A stretch of 14,604 nt of DNA from Methanobacteriota archaeon (GTDB lineage: Archaea; Thermoplasmatota; Poseidoniia; Poseidoniales; Thalassarchaeaceae). Below the pieces are notes generated by a model that ran no database searches, was not told where the DNA came from, and worked only from the letters and a program-made list of their open reading frames with translations. The position numbers and the translations under genes were made by a program. Position 1 is the first letter of the stretch. Each line of letters opens with the position of its first letter. The stretch is from NCBI GenBank assembly GCA_002725475.1, contig PBPH01000102.1:1-14604 (forward strand). Direction: 5' to 3'. Below are positions 6,910 to 14,195 of the stretch, one piece after another.

Positions 6910-9900
6910 ATGATGCGTAAGGCACTGTTCATTTGCTGCATACTACTTCTCCAAAGTGGGTTTATCTTTGTCTCAGCAAATACTCCTGAAACGATAATAG
7001 TTGATGGGAGTTTAAGTGATTGGTCAAACGAATCTCATATGGCAACGGATAGCAATAATGTTACATTTTCAATGACTTGGGATTCTGACAATCTATATCT
7101 TGCATGGGATGGAACTGATTGGAAATCTTCGGATGAGGGCGCTGATTTGTTTATTTACATCAATAACAGTGAAGGAGGATCTGTTCTGAGTAAAGATTGG
7201 AACTTTGCACATACCTTACCCTTTGCTGCAGATCATGGTTTTGTCATGGAAAATGATTCTTACTTCAGACACATAGAATACGATGGCTCAACTTGGGTAG
7301 AACAATCTACTTCCGTCCAAGTGTATGCTGGCTGGGAGAACAACAAGGTAACTGAAATTGCTTTGCCTTGGAATTCCCTTGAATCACCGACATCATTTGA
7401 GTTGATGGCCTATTCACAATGGCAAGATGAAGGTCACGTTTGGACCTCTTTCCCCATGGAAAATCCTGCATCATCAAATGGAGCTGAAGCCTTCACCCAT
7501 GCTTGGCATATATCAAATGTAAATGAATCTGTGAATCCATCTACCATACCTGTAATAGAAACTAATGTGGTAGAAAAGGTGTCAGATGCTCTGAATTTAG
7601 CAATTGTTTTTCATCAACACCAACCATATTACAAGAATAAACTAACCAATACCTACGAGATGCCTTGGGTTAGGGTACACTCTATGACAGAATATGTTGA
7701 TTCCCCTGGTATTCTAGCTGCTACAGATACCAAAGTAACTTACAACCTAGTCCCTTCATTTATCGAACAACTGGTCGATTACCATAACAATGAAACTTTG
7801 GATATTCACACAGATATTGCAAAGAGGTCATGGCCCCAAGGAGGTTATCCTAATGCCACTGCCCTAGAATTGCACACTATGCAATTCCAATCTTTTTGGA
7901 ATAGTGGGTGGATCTACAATGTTTCTCAAACTGGTGAAAAACAATCTTGGCTATATCCATCTAGTGCTAGATATTCGGAACTCTATGATATGACTTTACA
8001 CAATTTGAAACCAAATACAATAATGGATGATGATTTACTCCCTCCTCAAGATTTCCTAGATCTTCAAGTCCTATGGTACCTCTACCAATTCTCACCCGAT
8101 TATGTGCAAGGAATGTACAATTCAAGTCATCATAACCAAGGGTTAATTGATCTCTTTATGCAATATGGAAATTACACCCATGATGATTTGATGTACGTTA
8201 TCGATTCTCAGCATCAGCAAATGGGTAATGTGTTGCCAATGTACAGCGAACTGGCTGCTTCTGGTCAAGTTGAGCTGACTACCACTCCTTACTATCACCC
8301 AATCATGCCCTTGCTCATGATGGATGGATGGACTATGGAGGATGGGATTCACGTAAACAAAGAGGCTTGGCCCGAAGATGTGCAAAATCACCTAATCACC
8401 GGTATGGATTTGTTTGAGGAGGAATTAGGTTTCAGTCCAGTAGGTATGTGGCCTAGCGAGGAAGCTGTTTCTCCAGCAATGGTTGAGCCAGTTTCTAGCG
8501 TAGGTATTGAATGGATGGTTACTGATGAAGAATTGCTCAAACAATCCACTGATTTAAATGGAGAATTTGTTGATGTTGAAGAGGTTAGTAATCTAGCAAC
8601 GCCTTGGGTTGCTACTGGTTCAGAAGGTGGAGAGGTTGCAGTTATTTTCCGAGATCGTGTTATTTCTGATCGTATTGCCTTTCAGTATGGTTCAATGACT
8701 CCAGAAGCTGCTGTATCGGATTTTATTTCCTACATTGACAATATTAGACAGGAATTGCTTGATGCTGATGAAGATCCCTCTGAGCACCTACTCACTGTTG
8801 CTCTTGATGGAGAAAATTGGATGTTCATGTCAGAATTCCAACATGCTGACAATGCTCGCCCATTCATGGAAGAATGGTATGGCAGATTAGCCACACACCC
8901 CACAATTGTCACAACCACCCCTAGTGAATTCCTTGCTATGAACACCACTTTACCTCACATTCAAACAATTGGAACTGGTTCTTGGATAGACGGGACTCTT
9001 CGTACATGGGCTGGTGAAGCAGAAGAAAGTCTTGCATGGCAAAGATTGGTAGAGGCACGCAAGGCATTGGTAGATTTTGAAAACGAAAACCCAAATCATT
9101 CGGGTTTGGAATCTGCTTGGGAATCTCTCTATATTGCTGAAGGCAGCGATTGGTTTTGGTGGTATGGGCTTGATCAAGACAGTGGTTATGATGAAAATTG
9201 GGATGTGTTATTCAAGGTTCATCTATCAAATATTTATAGAGCAATAAATCTTGATTTACCCCCTTATTTGCAGGATTTATGGACTGGGGCAGCATCACCA
9301 ATTAGCCCTTATGATGGGATTATTGAACCAATGATTGATGGAATACCCTTACCAGGTGAATGGGATGGAGCTGCAATGTATGATGCTAGCAGTGGCGACA
9401 ATAACGACTTAGATATCGAATCATTTCATCTTGGTTATGATGCTTCCAGCCTCTATGTAAGGATAGATTTGGGTTCATCTCCCGCCAATTGGAATCAGGA
9501 AACATTGGATTCAGCTGATGTGTCGATTTACTTCATGCAACCTAATGCCATTAATTTCAATGAGGTGCAAACCAATTTCAGAACTTACTATGGCAATCAA
9601 ATCCTAGGATTCCCTGCTAAGAATATGGTATCATTCAACTTTGATCAATTAAGAGAAGATGGGAAGGCGAAATACGATTTGTTCTCGGCTCAAGGAAAAA
9701 TAGGTGATTCAGAACGATGGAATCTAGTCGGCCAATCAATCCTTGGAGGATGTGCCGCAGACGAGATTTTTGAATTCCAAATACCATGGTCAGAATTAGG
9801 ATTAGCACCTCGTTATTCTACTCGAGTTAAAGTCGTCACCTCGATGATAAACAGCACTGCTTATGGAGACGGTGTTGATATTGAAATTGCGCCACCGGCT

Positions 9901-11421
9901 CCTGCTGAAATGATTATGCCTGATCTAGAAGAATGGGTCACCCTCATCGATTACGACGACCCTGTCGGAGATGAAAATGGAAATGGAAACTATGTTTACC
10001 CTCTAGCAAGTGACTTCGCACCCGGTCATGGATTATTCGATATTACCAATCTAAAAATCAGCCAGAGTTCTTGGAATGCTCGCTTTGAGGTAACGTTTGC
10101 AGAGATGACTGATTATTGGAGTCTATCCAATGGATTTAGCCATCAAATCGTACAGATTTATGTCGATAGGGGAGATTACATCTGGGGAGAAACTGATACT
10201 CTAGAAGGTGCAAACGTTGTCATTCACGAGGATTGGGCTTGGGAAGTAGCTATCTCGGCGACAGGTGAGCCAGGGGCAGTGAAATCAGTTGATGCTCTAA
10301 GTGGAGAAACTAGCGCTAAAGGCATCGAAGTTTCAGGTGATATCAATACGAAGACTGTGACAATCACTGTATCAAAGACGGTGATTGGTGATGATGTGCC
10401 TAACTATCGTTTCGTGATTATCTCTGGGTCCCAAGACGGTTTTGGTCCAGGGAAGTGGAGAGAAGTGGATTCCGTGGCGAAAACATGGAGATTGGGGGGT
10501 GGAGAAGATCCGAATCCAAATGATGGAATAGATTATGATCCCAATGTTCTAGATATTGTGATTGAAGGGGATAATCAATCAGAAATGCTGGACACATTTG
10601 ATGTAAATGCTCAGCAATATGCAGTAATTACTGGAATTGAACTCCCTGAAGTAGCACAGCAGGTCTATGGTGCAAAGGTGGTCAGTACAACTGGAAACTC
10701 TGCGATTCTAACTTGGTCCACTACCCGAGAATCTGGTGCAAATGTGACATGTGGGAATCTCACCTTTATGGAGAATGGGGGAAGTCTTTCTCACACTCTA
10801 CAAATTACTGGTTTGGAAGGAGATACAAGTTATGAATGCCAGATTTATGTTGAAGATCTTGAACCACTTACTCTTTCATTTAACACTAGTACAATTGTGG
10901 ATGATGTTCCACCTGAAATACTCAATTTAGTGGTTGAAGTACTAAATGACAACCGTATTCAAGTTTCTTGGTACACATCTGAAGAAGCAACAGAAAAAAT
11001 TACAATTGGCGATTATACCATTGAGGGGGATGTTTTAGCAATGAAGAAAAACCATGTGTTGGCTTCTGAATTCGTTTTGTCAATTGGAGATTATACAGCT
11101 ATAGTTAACTCATCCGATGCATCAGGGAATAGCAACACATCTACTATTCAATTCACTGTAGAAGACGAAATAGAACCTACAGAAACAAAAACTTGTGAGG
11201 GTTGTTGTGGAAATACTCACGTGATTCCAATTACTCAAGAATGTCCTGTTATTGATTGTGCTCCTTGTGGAGAAGATGATAACTCATCAACAGGGGGAGT
11301 TATCAACTTACTATCACAACCTGTAGTTCAAATTTCACTAATTATAGTTGCTTTACTTGTAATTGGAGCGCTAATTAGAACTCGGAAAAACGAATTTGAC
11401 GATAATGATGAATGGTCATGA
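6910..11421 (+). CDS. Secreted membrane-anchored GH57 amylopullulanase-like protein
   Basis: Predicted surface enzyme of 1503 residues hydrolysing alpha-1,4 and probably alpha-1,6 bonds in starch, glycogen or pullulan. Order of parts: signal peptide (1 to about 23, cut after VSA); DOMON/CBM9-like beta domain (about 28-210); GH57 catalytic region (about 225-640, helical part to about 795) with FHQHQP (H235, H237), nucleophile E517 in GMWPSE and acid/base D633 in VALDGENW; second DOMON-like domain (about 803-1000); glucodextranase C-terminal-type domain (PF09985-like, about 1007-1220); two fibronectin-III-like domains (about 1250-1330 and 1334-1418); six-cysteine stalk (C1429-C1453); one membrane helix (about 1472-1490) with a basic then acidic tail. 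GH57 followed by a glucodextranase-C domain is the layout of Thermococcales amylopullulanases. ATG 6910 and ATG 6913 are adjacent and neither has a strong Shine-Dalgarno. Substrate preference between amylose and pullulan cannot be read from sequence. Confidence 0.92.
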   Translation: MMRKALFICCILLLQSGFIFVSANTPETIIVDGSLSDWSNESHMATDSNNVTFSMTWDSDNLYLAWDGTDWKSSDEGADLFIYINNSEGGSVLSKDWNFAHTLPFAADHGFVMENDSYFRHIEYDGSTWVEQSTSVQVYAGWENNKVTEIALPWNSLESPTSFELMAYSQWQDEGHVWTSFPMENPASSNGAEAFTHAWHISNVNESVNPSTIPVIETNVVEKVSDALNLAIVFHQHQPYYKNKLTNTYEMPWVRVHSMTEYVDSPGILAATDTKVTYNLVPSFIEQLVDYHNNETLDIHTDIAKRSWPQGGYPNATALELHTMQFQSFWNSGWIYNVSQTGEKQSWLYPSSARYSELYDMTLHNLKPNTIMDDDLLPPQDFLDLQVLWYLYQFSPDYVQGMYNSSHHNQGLIDLFMQYGNYTHDDLMYVIDSQHQQMGNVLPMYSELAASGQVELTTTPYYHPIMPLLMMDGWTMEDGIHVNKEAWPEDVQNHLITGMDLFEEELGFSPVGMWPSEEAVSPAMVEPVSSVGIEWMVTDEELLKQSTDLNGEFVDVEEVSNLATPWVATGSEGGEVAVIFRDRVISDRIAFQYGSMTPEAAVSDFISYIDNIRQELLDADEDPSEHLLTVALDGENWMFMSEFQHADNARPFMEEWYGRLATHPTIVTTTPSEFLAMNTTLPHIQTIGTGSWIDGTLRTWAGEAEESLAWQRLVEARKALVDFENENPNHSGLESAWESLYIAEGSDWFWWYGLDQDSGYDENWDVLFKVHLSNIYRAINLDLPPYLQDLWTGAASPISPYDGIIEPMIDGIPLPGEWDGAAMYDASSGDNNDLDIESFHLGYDASSLYVRIDLGSSPANWNQETLDSADVSIYFMQPNAINFNEVQTNFRTYYGNQILGFPAKNMVSFNFDQLREDGKAKYDLFSAQGKIGDSERWNLVGQSILGGCAADEIFEFQIPWSELGLAPRYSTRVKVVTSMINSTAYGDGVDIEIAPPAPAEMIMPDLEEWVTLIDYDDPVGDENGNGNYVYPLASDFAPGHGLFDITNLKISQSSWNARFEVTFAEMTDYWSLSNGFSHQIVQIYVDRGDYIWGETDTLEGANVVIHEDWAWEVAISATGEPGAVKSVDALSGETSAKGIEVSGDINTKTVTITVSKTVIGDDVPNYRFVIISGSQDGFGPGKWREVDSVAKTWRLGGGEDPNPNDGIDYDPNVLDIVIEGDNQSEMLDTFDVNAQQYAVITGIELPEVAQQVYGAKVVSTTGNSAILTWSTTRESGANVTCGNLTFMENGGSLSHTLQITGLEGDTSYECQIYVEDLEPLTLSFNTSTIVDDVPPEILNLVVEVLNDNRIQVSWYTSEEATEKITIGDYTIEGDVLAMKKNHVLASEFVLSIGDYTAIVNSSDASGNSNTSTIQFTVEDEIEPTETKTCEGCCGNTHVIPITQECPVIDCAPCGEDDNSSTGGVINLLSQPVVQISLIIVALLVIGALIRTRKNEFDDNDEWS

Positions 11422-11438
11422 ATAAAACCGAACTTCTC

Positions 11439-11458
11439 GCGAAATAATTATCATTCGC
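11439..11458. promoter_or_regulatory. BRE/TATA-like element within inverted repeat GCGAA-N10-TTCGC, aquaporin promoter
   Basis: GCGAAATAATTAT reads as a BRE followed by a TATA-like box centred about 46 bases before the aquaporin ATG. That predicts a start of transcription near 11474 and a leader of about 20 bases. The arms GCGAA and TTCGC pair, and the core ATAATTAT is itself palindromic, so the element could be an operator overlapping the TATA box. Confidence 0.4.
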
Positions 11459-11483
11459 TTCAGACACCAAACATGACAAGAAA

Positions 11484-11488
11484 GGTGA
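11484..11488 (+). promoter_or_regulatory. Shine-Dalgarno GGTGA of the aquaporin gene
   Basis: GGTGA lies four bases before ATG 11493 and complements the 3' end of archaeal 16S rRNA. It fixes the start. Confidence 0.6.
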
Positions 11489-11492
11489 AAAA

Positions 11493-12200
11493 ATGAGTGA
11501 TAAAAGTTTGGAAAGCAAATTGATTAGTGAATGTATAGGCACTTTTGCATTGACATTCATAGGTGCTGGTTCGATTATGATGGGAGGGGATTTGTTGACT
11601 GTCGCATTGGCGCATGGTGTCGTTCTAGCAATTGTAGTTACAGCGACGATGAACATCTCAGGAGCACACATTAACCCTGCAGTTACTATCTCAATGATGG
11701 TGGTAGAAAAAATGGATAATTCAACTGGAATGAAATATATTGGCTCGCAACTTCTTGGAGCCTGTGTTGCAGGATTGGCCCTATATCTCCTTCTTGATGG
11801 AAGACCAATCGCAATCGAGGGACATGGAATGGGAACGCCCTCACCTCATTCAGAATTAGGAATGTTGGGTGTGATAGGTGTTGAAGCAGTTCTAACCTTC
11901 CTATTACTATTCGCAATTTGGGGAACTGCGGTTGATCCAAGAGCTCCTGCAATTGGAGGATGGGGAATCGGAATGATGGTTGCAGTAGACATAATGATGG
12001 GAGGAGGTCTGACTGGTGCTGCAATGAATCCAGCAAGATGGATGGGTACATGGGTTTTCACTGATATGGCCGACATGAATCATATTCTCTACTATTGGGC
12101 TGGGCCATTATTAGGCGCAATTTCTTGCTCGCTATTGTATAATAATTACATCATGGCGCCTGAAGATGACGATGCGAAACTTAGCGATCACGATGCCTAA
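11493..12200 (+). CDS. Aquaporin / MIP-family channel with TIP-like selectivity filter
   Basis: Six-helix membrane channel for water and possibly small neutral solutes. The 235 residues are normal for the family. Both pore half-helix motifs are intact: SGAHINPAV (N61-P62-A63) and TGAAMNPAR (N179-P180-A181, R182). Aligned by spacing to AqpZ (TM2 residue 20 before the first NPA, TM5 residue 12 before the second), the aromatic/arginine filter is H41, I167, A176, R182. That set resembles plant tonoplast intrinsic proteins rather than AqpZ (F/H/T/R), GlpF or methanogen AqpM. The extension after the last helix is acidic. It lies 71 bases after the GH57 gene on the same strand but has its own promoter-like element, and it ends 15 bases from the convergent peroxiredoxin gene. 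Channel identity is certain; the permeant is not. Confidence 0.95.
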   Translation: MSDKSLESKLISECIGTFALTFIGAGSIMMGGDLLTVALAHGVVLAIVVTATMNISGAHINPAVTISMMVVEKMDNSTGMKYIGSQLLGACVAGLALYLLLDGRPIAIEGHGMGTPSPHSELGMLGVIGVEAVLTFLLLFAIWGTAVDPRAPAIGGWGIGMMVAVDIMMGGGLTGAAMNPARWMGTWVFTDMADMNHILYYWAGPLLGAISCSLLYNNYIMAPEDDDAKLSDHDA

Positions 12201-12215
12201 TATCGCATCTAAATC

Positions 12216-12677
12216 TTAAGTCAAGAATGCGACTATCTCAGCATAGTCAGGCTCTTCTGAAGGGACGTCTGCAATCCATTTCCATGCTAAGTCACCGTTT
12301 TCATCAACTATGAAAACGGCTCTTTGCGCAGCAGTGTATCCTTCCATACCTGCAAAATCATCCAACGCAACATCGTATGCTTGAATTGTTGATCGTGAAT
12401 AATCAGACAGTATTGGAAAAGTAATTCCATTTGATTCTGCGAAAGCAGAGTTTGAGAAAGGTGAATCTACGCTAATCGCCAATATGGTTGCATTAACTTC
12501 ATTCAAAGAAACAAGGGTGTCTTGAAATGTGCATAATTCCTTCTTGCATACACCTGTAAATGCGCCAGGGAAAAAAGCAAGGACGACTCTCTGACCTTTG
12601 TGCTGTCTTCCAGTCACAACATTTCTGCTACCATCATGAAGATCAAAATCTGGGGCGTTTTCTCCTATTTCTACCAT
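12216..12677 (-). CDS. Peroxiredoxin, PrxQ/BCP- or AhpE-like
   Basis: Thiol peroxidase reducing hydrogen peroxide or organic hydroperoxides in the cytoplasm. In 153 residues the AhpC/TSA fold carries the signature P37-x3-T41-x2-C44 (FPGAFTGVC), with C44 the peroxidatic cysteine and R119 (QRAVFIVD) the likely active-site arginine. The only other cysteine is C49, in a C-x4-C arrangement. This is the spacing of the resolving cysteine in PrxQ/BCP enzymes and suggests an intramolecular disulfide. The surrounding FFPGAFTGVC motif also resembles one-cysteine AhpE proteins, so the subclass is open. An AGGTGAT Shine-Dalgarno precedes the ATG. It lies 65 bases downstream of the protease-like gene on the same strand and could be co-transcribed. 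The electron donor is not in the window. Confidence 0.95.
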   Translation of the reverse strand: MVEIGENAPDFDLHDGSRNVVTGRQHKGQRVVLAFFPGAFTGVCKKELCTFQDTLVSLNEVNATILAISVDSPFSNSAFAESNGITFPILSDYSRSTIQAYDVALDDFAGMEGYTAAQRAVFIVDENGDLAWKWIADVPSEEPDYAEIVAFLT

Positions 12678-12680
12678 TTT

Positions 12681-12687
12681 ATCACCT
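12681..12687 (-). promoter_or_regulatory. Shine-Dalgarno AGGTGAT of the peroxiredoxin gene
   Basis: AGGTGAT, read on the minus strand, lies three bases before ATG 12677. It is the strongest ribosome-binding site seen in the window. Confidence 0.6.
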
Positions 12688-12742
12688 AATGCTCAATGCT
12701 ATTGGTTATCAATTTTCGCAATGATACTGAAAACATTCCATA

Positions 12743-13201
12743 TCAACGTTTAACCAATTCTTGTTCTTTAAGTGACTTGATTTTCTTGGCTGCTAAACTA
12801 GGAATGGGATGTAAGAAGGTCCTAGACGCATCAACAATAAATCGACCCCCTATTACCTGCCTCCCTATTATCAAGCGATGGCGCATTGCCGAGCGATTGA
12901 CAAGACAAATCTCAGCCTCAAATTTCTCACCACCTAATTCCAACATCGTTCTAATTGCAGGCCTTTCTGTAACCTTTCCTCCTGTATCTTTTATTGTCCT
13001 GTAACCAATACATGGGGCTTGCCGCCACTTTGATTTCGGTTTCAACTTAAAATGAATCACATCTCCGTCCGGAGTTGATTTCAGTTTGTACTCTTCAGCA
13101 TGCAAAGCACATGCCCTAGCACCTGTGTCAATCTTAGTTTTCAGACGCCTGATTCCAAGTTCAGGAAGTCTCCCCCACTCACGCCAACCAACCCGCCTCA
13201 C
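12743..13201 (-). CDS. RimB-like retropepsin-fold protease (PF05618, 'ATP-dependent zinc protease' family)
   Basis: Small soluble protein of 152 residues. It opens with a short GWREWGRLPELG lead-in and the retropepsin-type motif IDTGARACALHA (D25-T26-G27), then continues to a second conserved half with RPAIRTMLELGG (81-91), HRLIIGRQVIGG (108-119) and FIVDAS (121-126). This is the layout of PF05618. The family is often annotated as zinc protease, but the fold is of the aspartic retropepsin type, and some members process RimK-made polyglutamate tails. No RimK-like ligase is visible here, so the substrate is unknown. The start is GTG 13201, preceded by GAGGTG at five bases; no alternative start occurs before the upstream stop at 13262-13264. 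The C-terminus is lysine-rich (139-152). It is upstream of and same-strand with the peroxiredoxin gene. Confidence 0.85.
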   Translation of the reverse strand: MRRVGWREWGRLPELGIRRLKTKIDTGARACALHAEEYKLKSTPDGDVIHFKLKPKSKWRQAPCIGYRTIKDTGGKVTERPAIRTMLELGGEKFEAEICLVNRSAMRHRLIIGRQVIGGRFIVDASRTFLHPIPSLAAKKIKSLKEQELVKR

Positions 13202-13206
13202 TAGAA

Positions 13207-13212
13207 CACCTC
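13207..13212 (-). promoter_or_regulatory. Shine-Dalgarno GAGGTG supporting GTG start 13201
   Basis: GAGGTG on the minus strand sits five bases before the GTG. A GC-rich hairpin begins one base further upstream, so the site could be occluded or exposed by RNA folding. Confidence 0.6.
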
Positions 13213-13213
13213 T

Positions 13214-13231
13214 GCGGGCCTCGCCGCCCGC
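13214..13231 (-). promoter_or_regulatory. GC-rich hairpin in the 5' leader of the RimB-like gene
   Basis: GCGGGC and GCCCGC form a perfect 6-bp all-GC stem with a 6-base loop. The surrounding sequence (13202-13240) is far richer in GC than the rest of the window. On the minus strand the stem ends one base before the ribosome-binding site. It could be a translational control element, or a remnant of a mobile or structural repeat. Confidence 0.4.
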
Positions 13232-13300
13232 GCACCCTTTGAAAAGAATACTGTCGTCTGACTAACTGAAATATTGAGAAAATCGGTAAAAAAAGGTAGT

Positions 13301-13319
13301 GAAATGGTATTTTTTTATC
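13301..13319 (+). promoter_or_regulatory. Possible BRE/TATA element for the PGF-CTERM gene
   Basis: GAAATGG followed by TATTTTTTTATC resembles a BRE and T-rich TATA box about 55 bases before ATG 13370, implying a leader of about 25 bases. The same A/T tract could serve the divergent protease gene on the other strand. The 168-base divergent gap (13202-13369) otherwise holds only the hairpin and no gene. Confidence 0.3.
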
Positions 13320-13369
13320 TGTGCGAATAAGGGTAATGGTGAAATGGGGCGGACTACACCTACTATTCG

Positions 13370-14191
13370 ATGGGCGAGATGAGGGTGGCAACTGGATTGC
13401 TAATGTCAATACTCTTTTTGATGGCAGTTCCCGCATCAATAGCGGATGTTGGCGACACCACCATAATGCAACAAACTGGTGAGCAACCAAGTCACGAGAA
13501 TAACACATTCTATCTCTGGGGTCAAAGTTCAGGAACTCCTTGTTGGGGACACTTCAACAACTCTGATGATGGAAGTGCAAACGATGGTTACGCTGAGAAA
13601 ACACAGGCCAATGGTAAAATGGAAATTGAATGGACCTGCAGAATGGATCCACAACTAGCTGAGGACTTCGCTTTACAAAATGAGGCTGAAATACAAGTTC
13701 ATTTGATGATTGATGTTAGCGGTGATTGGGAAAACGGGCAAGGAAGTTGCCAAAATGATTGTGAAAATCTAAATATCTCTCTAATGAAAGGTGGTTTAGA
13801 AGTTGCAAAATATGAATATACAGCAATGAGTCAAGGAGAGAATGAAGTTGCAATTACTTTCCCTGTAAATGAAACCTTGCAATTATGGGATGATGCTACG
13901 GACAACCCCGGGATTAGAGTGAGAATGGTTCTCTATGCAACTACTGGAATTTTTTGTGCTATTCCAGGAGTAAATTGCGACGCAGAATTTAGAATGTACT
14001 TCTCTGGTCAAGAAGAAGCACAATACAATGGAACCGTTACCTTCCCTATTCTCAATGAGAGCGCATCTGAAGAAATTCTAGGTCCCGGAGATATGGGTGG
14101 CGATGAAGAAGATGAAGGAATGCCTGGATTCGGAATCTTTGCTGCTGCTGCTGCCATTGGAATTGCAGCATTGAGCAGAAGGGACGATTAG
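13370..14191 (+). CDS. PGF-CTERM surface protein of unknown function
   Basis: I do not recognise the ectodomain. The 273-residue protein has a signal peptide (1-25, cut after ASIA), an acidic, mostly beta-predicted body, and a C-terminal sorting tail: an acidic stretch (about 241-250), PGF at 252-254, a hydrophobic Ala-rich segment (255-267) and Arg-Arg near the end. This is the three-part PGF-CTERM signal cut by archaeosortase A, so the mature protein is probably lipid-linked at the cell surface. Six cysteines (C58, C90, C127, C131, C196, C203) could make three disulfides, with CQNDC and the C196/C203 pair notable. Sequons NNT, NNS, NIS, NET and NGT suggest N-glycosylation. ATG 13379 is an equally possible start, giving a shorter signal peptide. 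It is followed after four bases by a membrane protein, probably in one operon. Confidence 0.85.
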   Translation: MGEMRVATGLLMSILFLMAVPASIADVGDTTIMQQTGEQPSHENNTFYLWGQSSGTPCWGHFNNSDDGSANDGYAEKTQANGKMEIEWTCRMDPQLAEDFALQNEAEIQVHLMIDVSGDWENGQGSCQNDCENLNISLMKGGLEVAKYEYTAMSQGENEVAITFPVNETLQLWDDATDNPGIRVRMVLYATTGIFCAIPGVNCDAEFRMYFSGQEEAQYNGTVTFPILNESASEEILGPGDMGGDEEDEGMPGFGIFAAAAAIGIAALSRRDD

Positions 14192-14195
14192 AACT

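Noticed and set aside
12201..12215. Possible bidirectional terminator between the convergent aquaporin and peroxiredoxin genes
   Set aside because: Fifteen bases with no stem-loop and no T-run; nothing supports a terminator call.
12696..13004. Plus-strand frame opposite the RimB-like gene
   Set aside because: It is the antisense of the conserved PF05618 second half, whose motifs are clear on the minus strand.
13214..13239. GC-rich stretch as part of a tRNA or other structured RNA gene
   Set aside because: Only one short stem is present; there is no cloverleaf, T-loop consensus or acceptor pairing.
13179..13508. Minus-strand frame spanning the divergent promoter and the PGF-CTERM gene start
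   Set aside because: It covers the signal peptide of a well-supported gene and the GC hairpin; its translation has no domain-like character.
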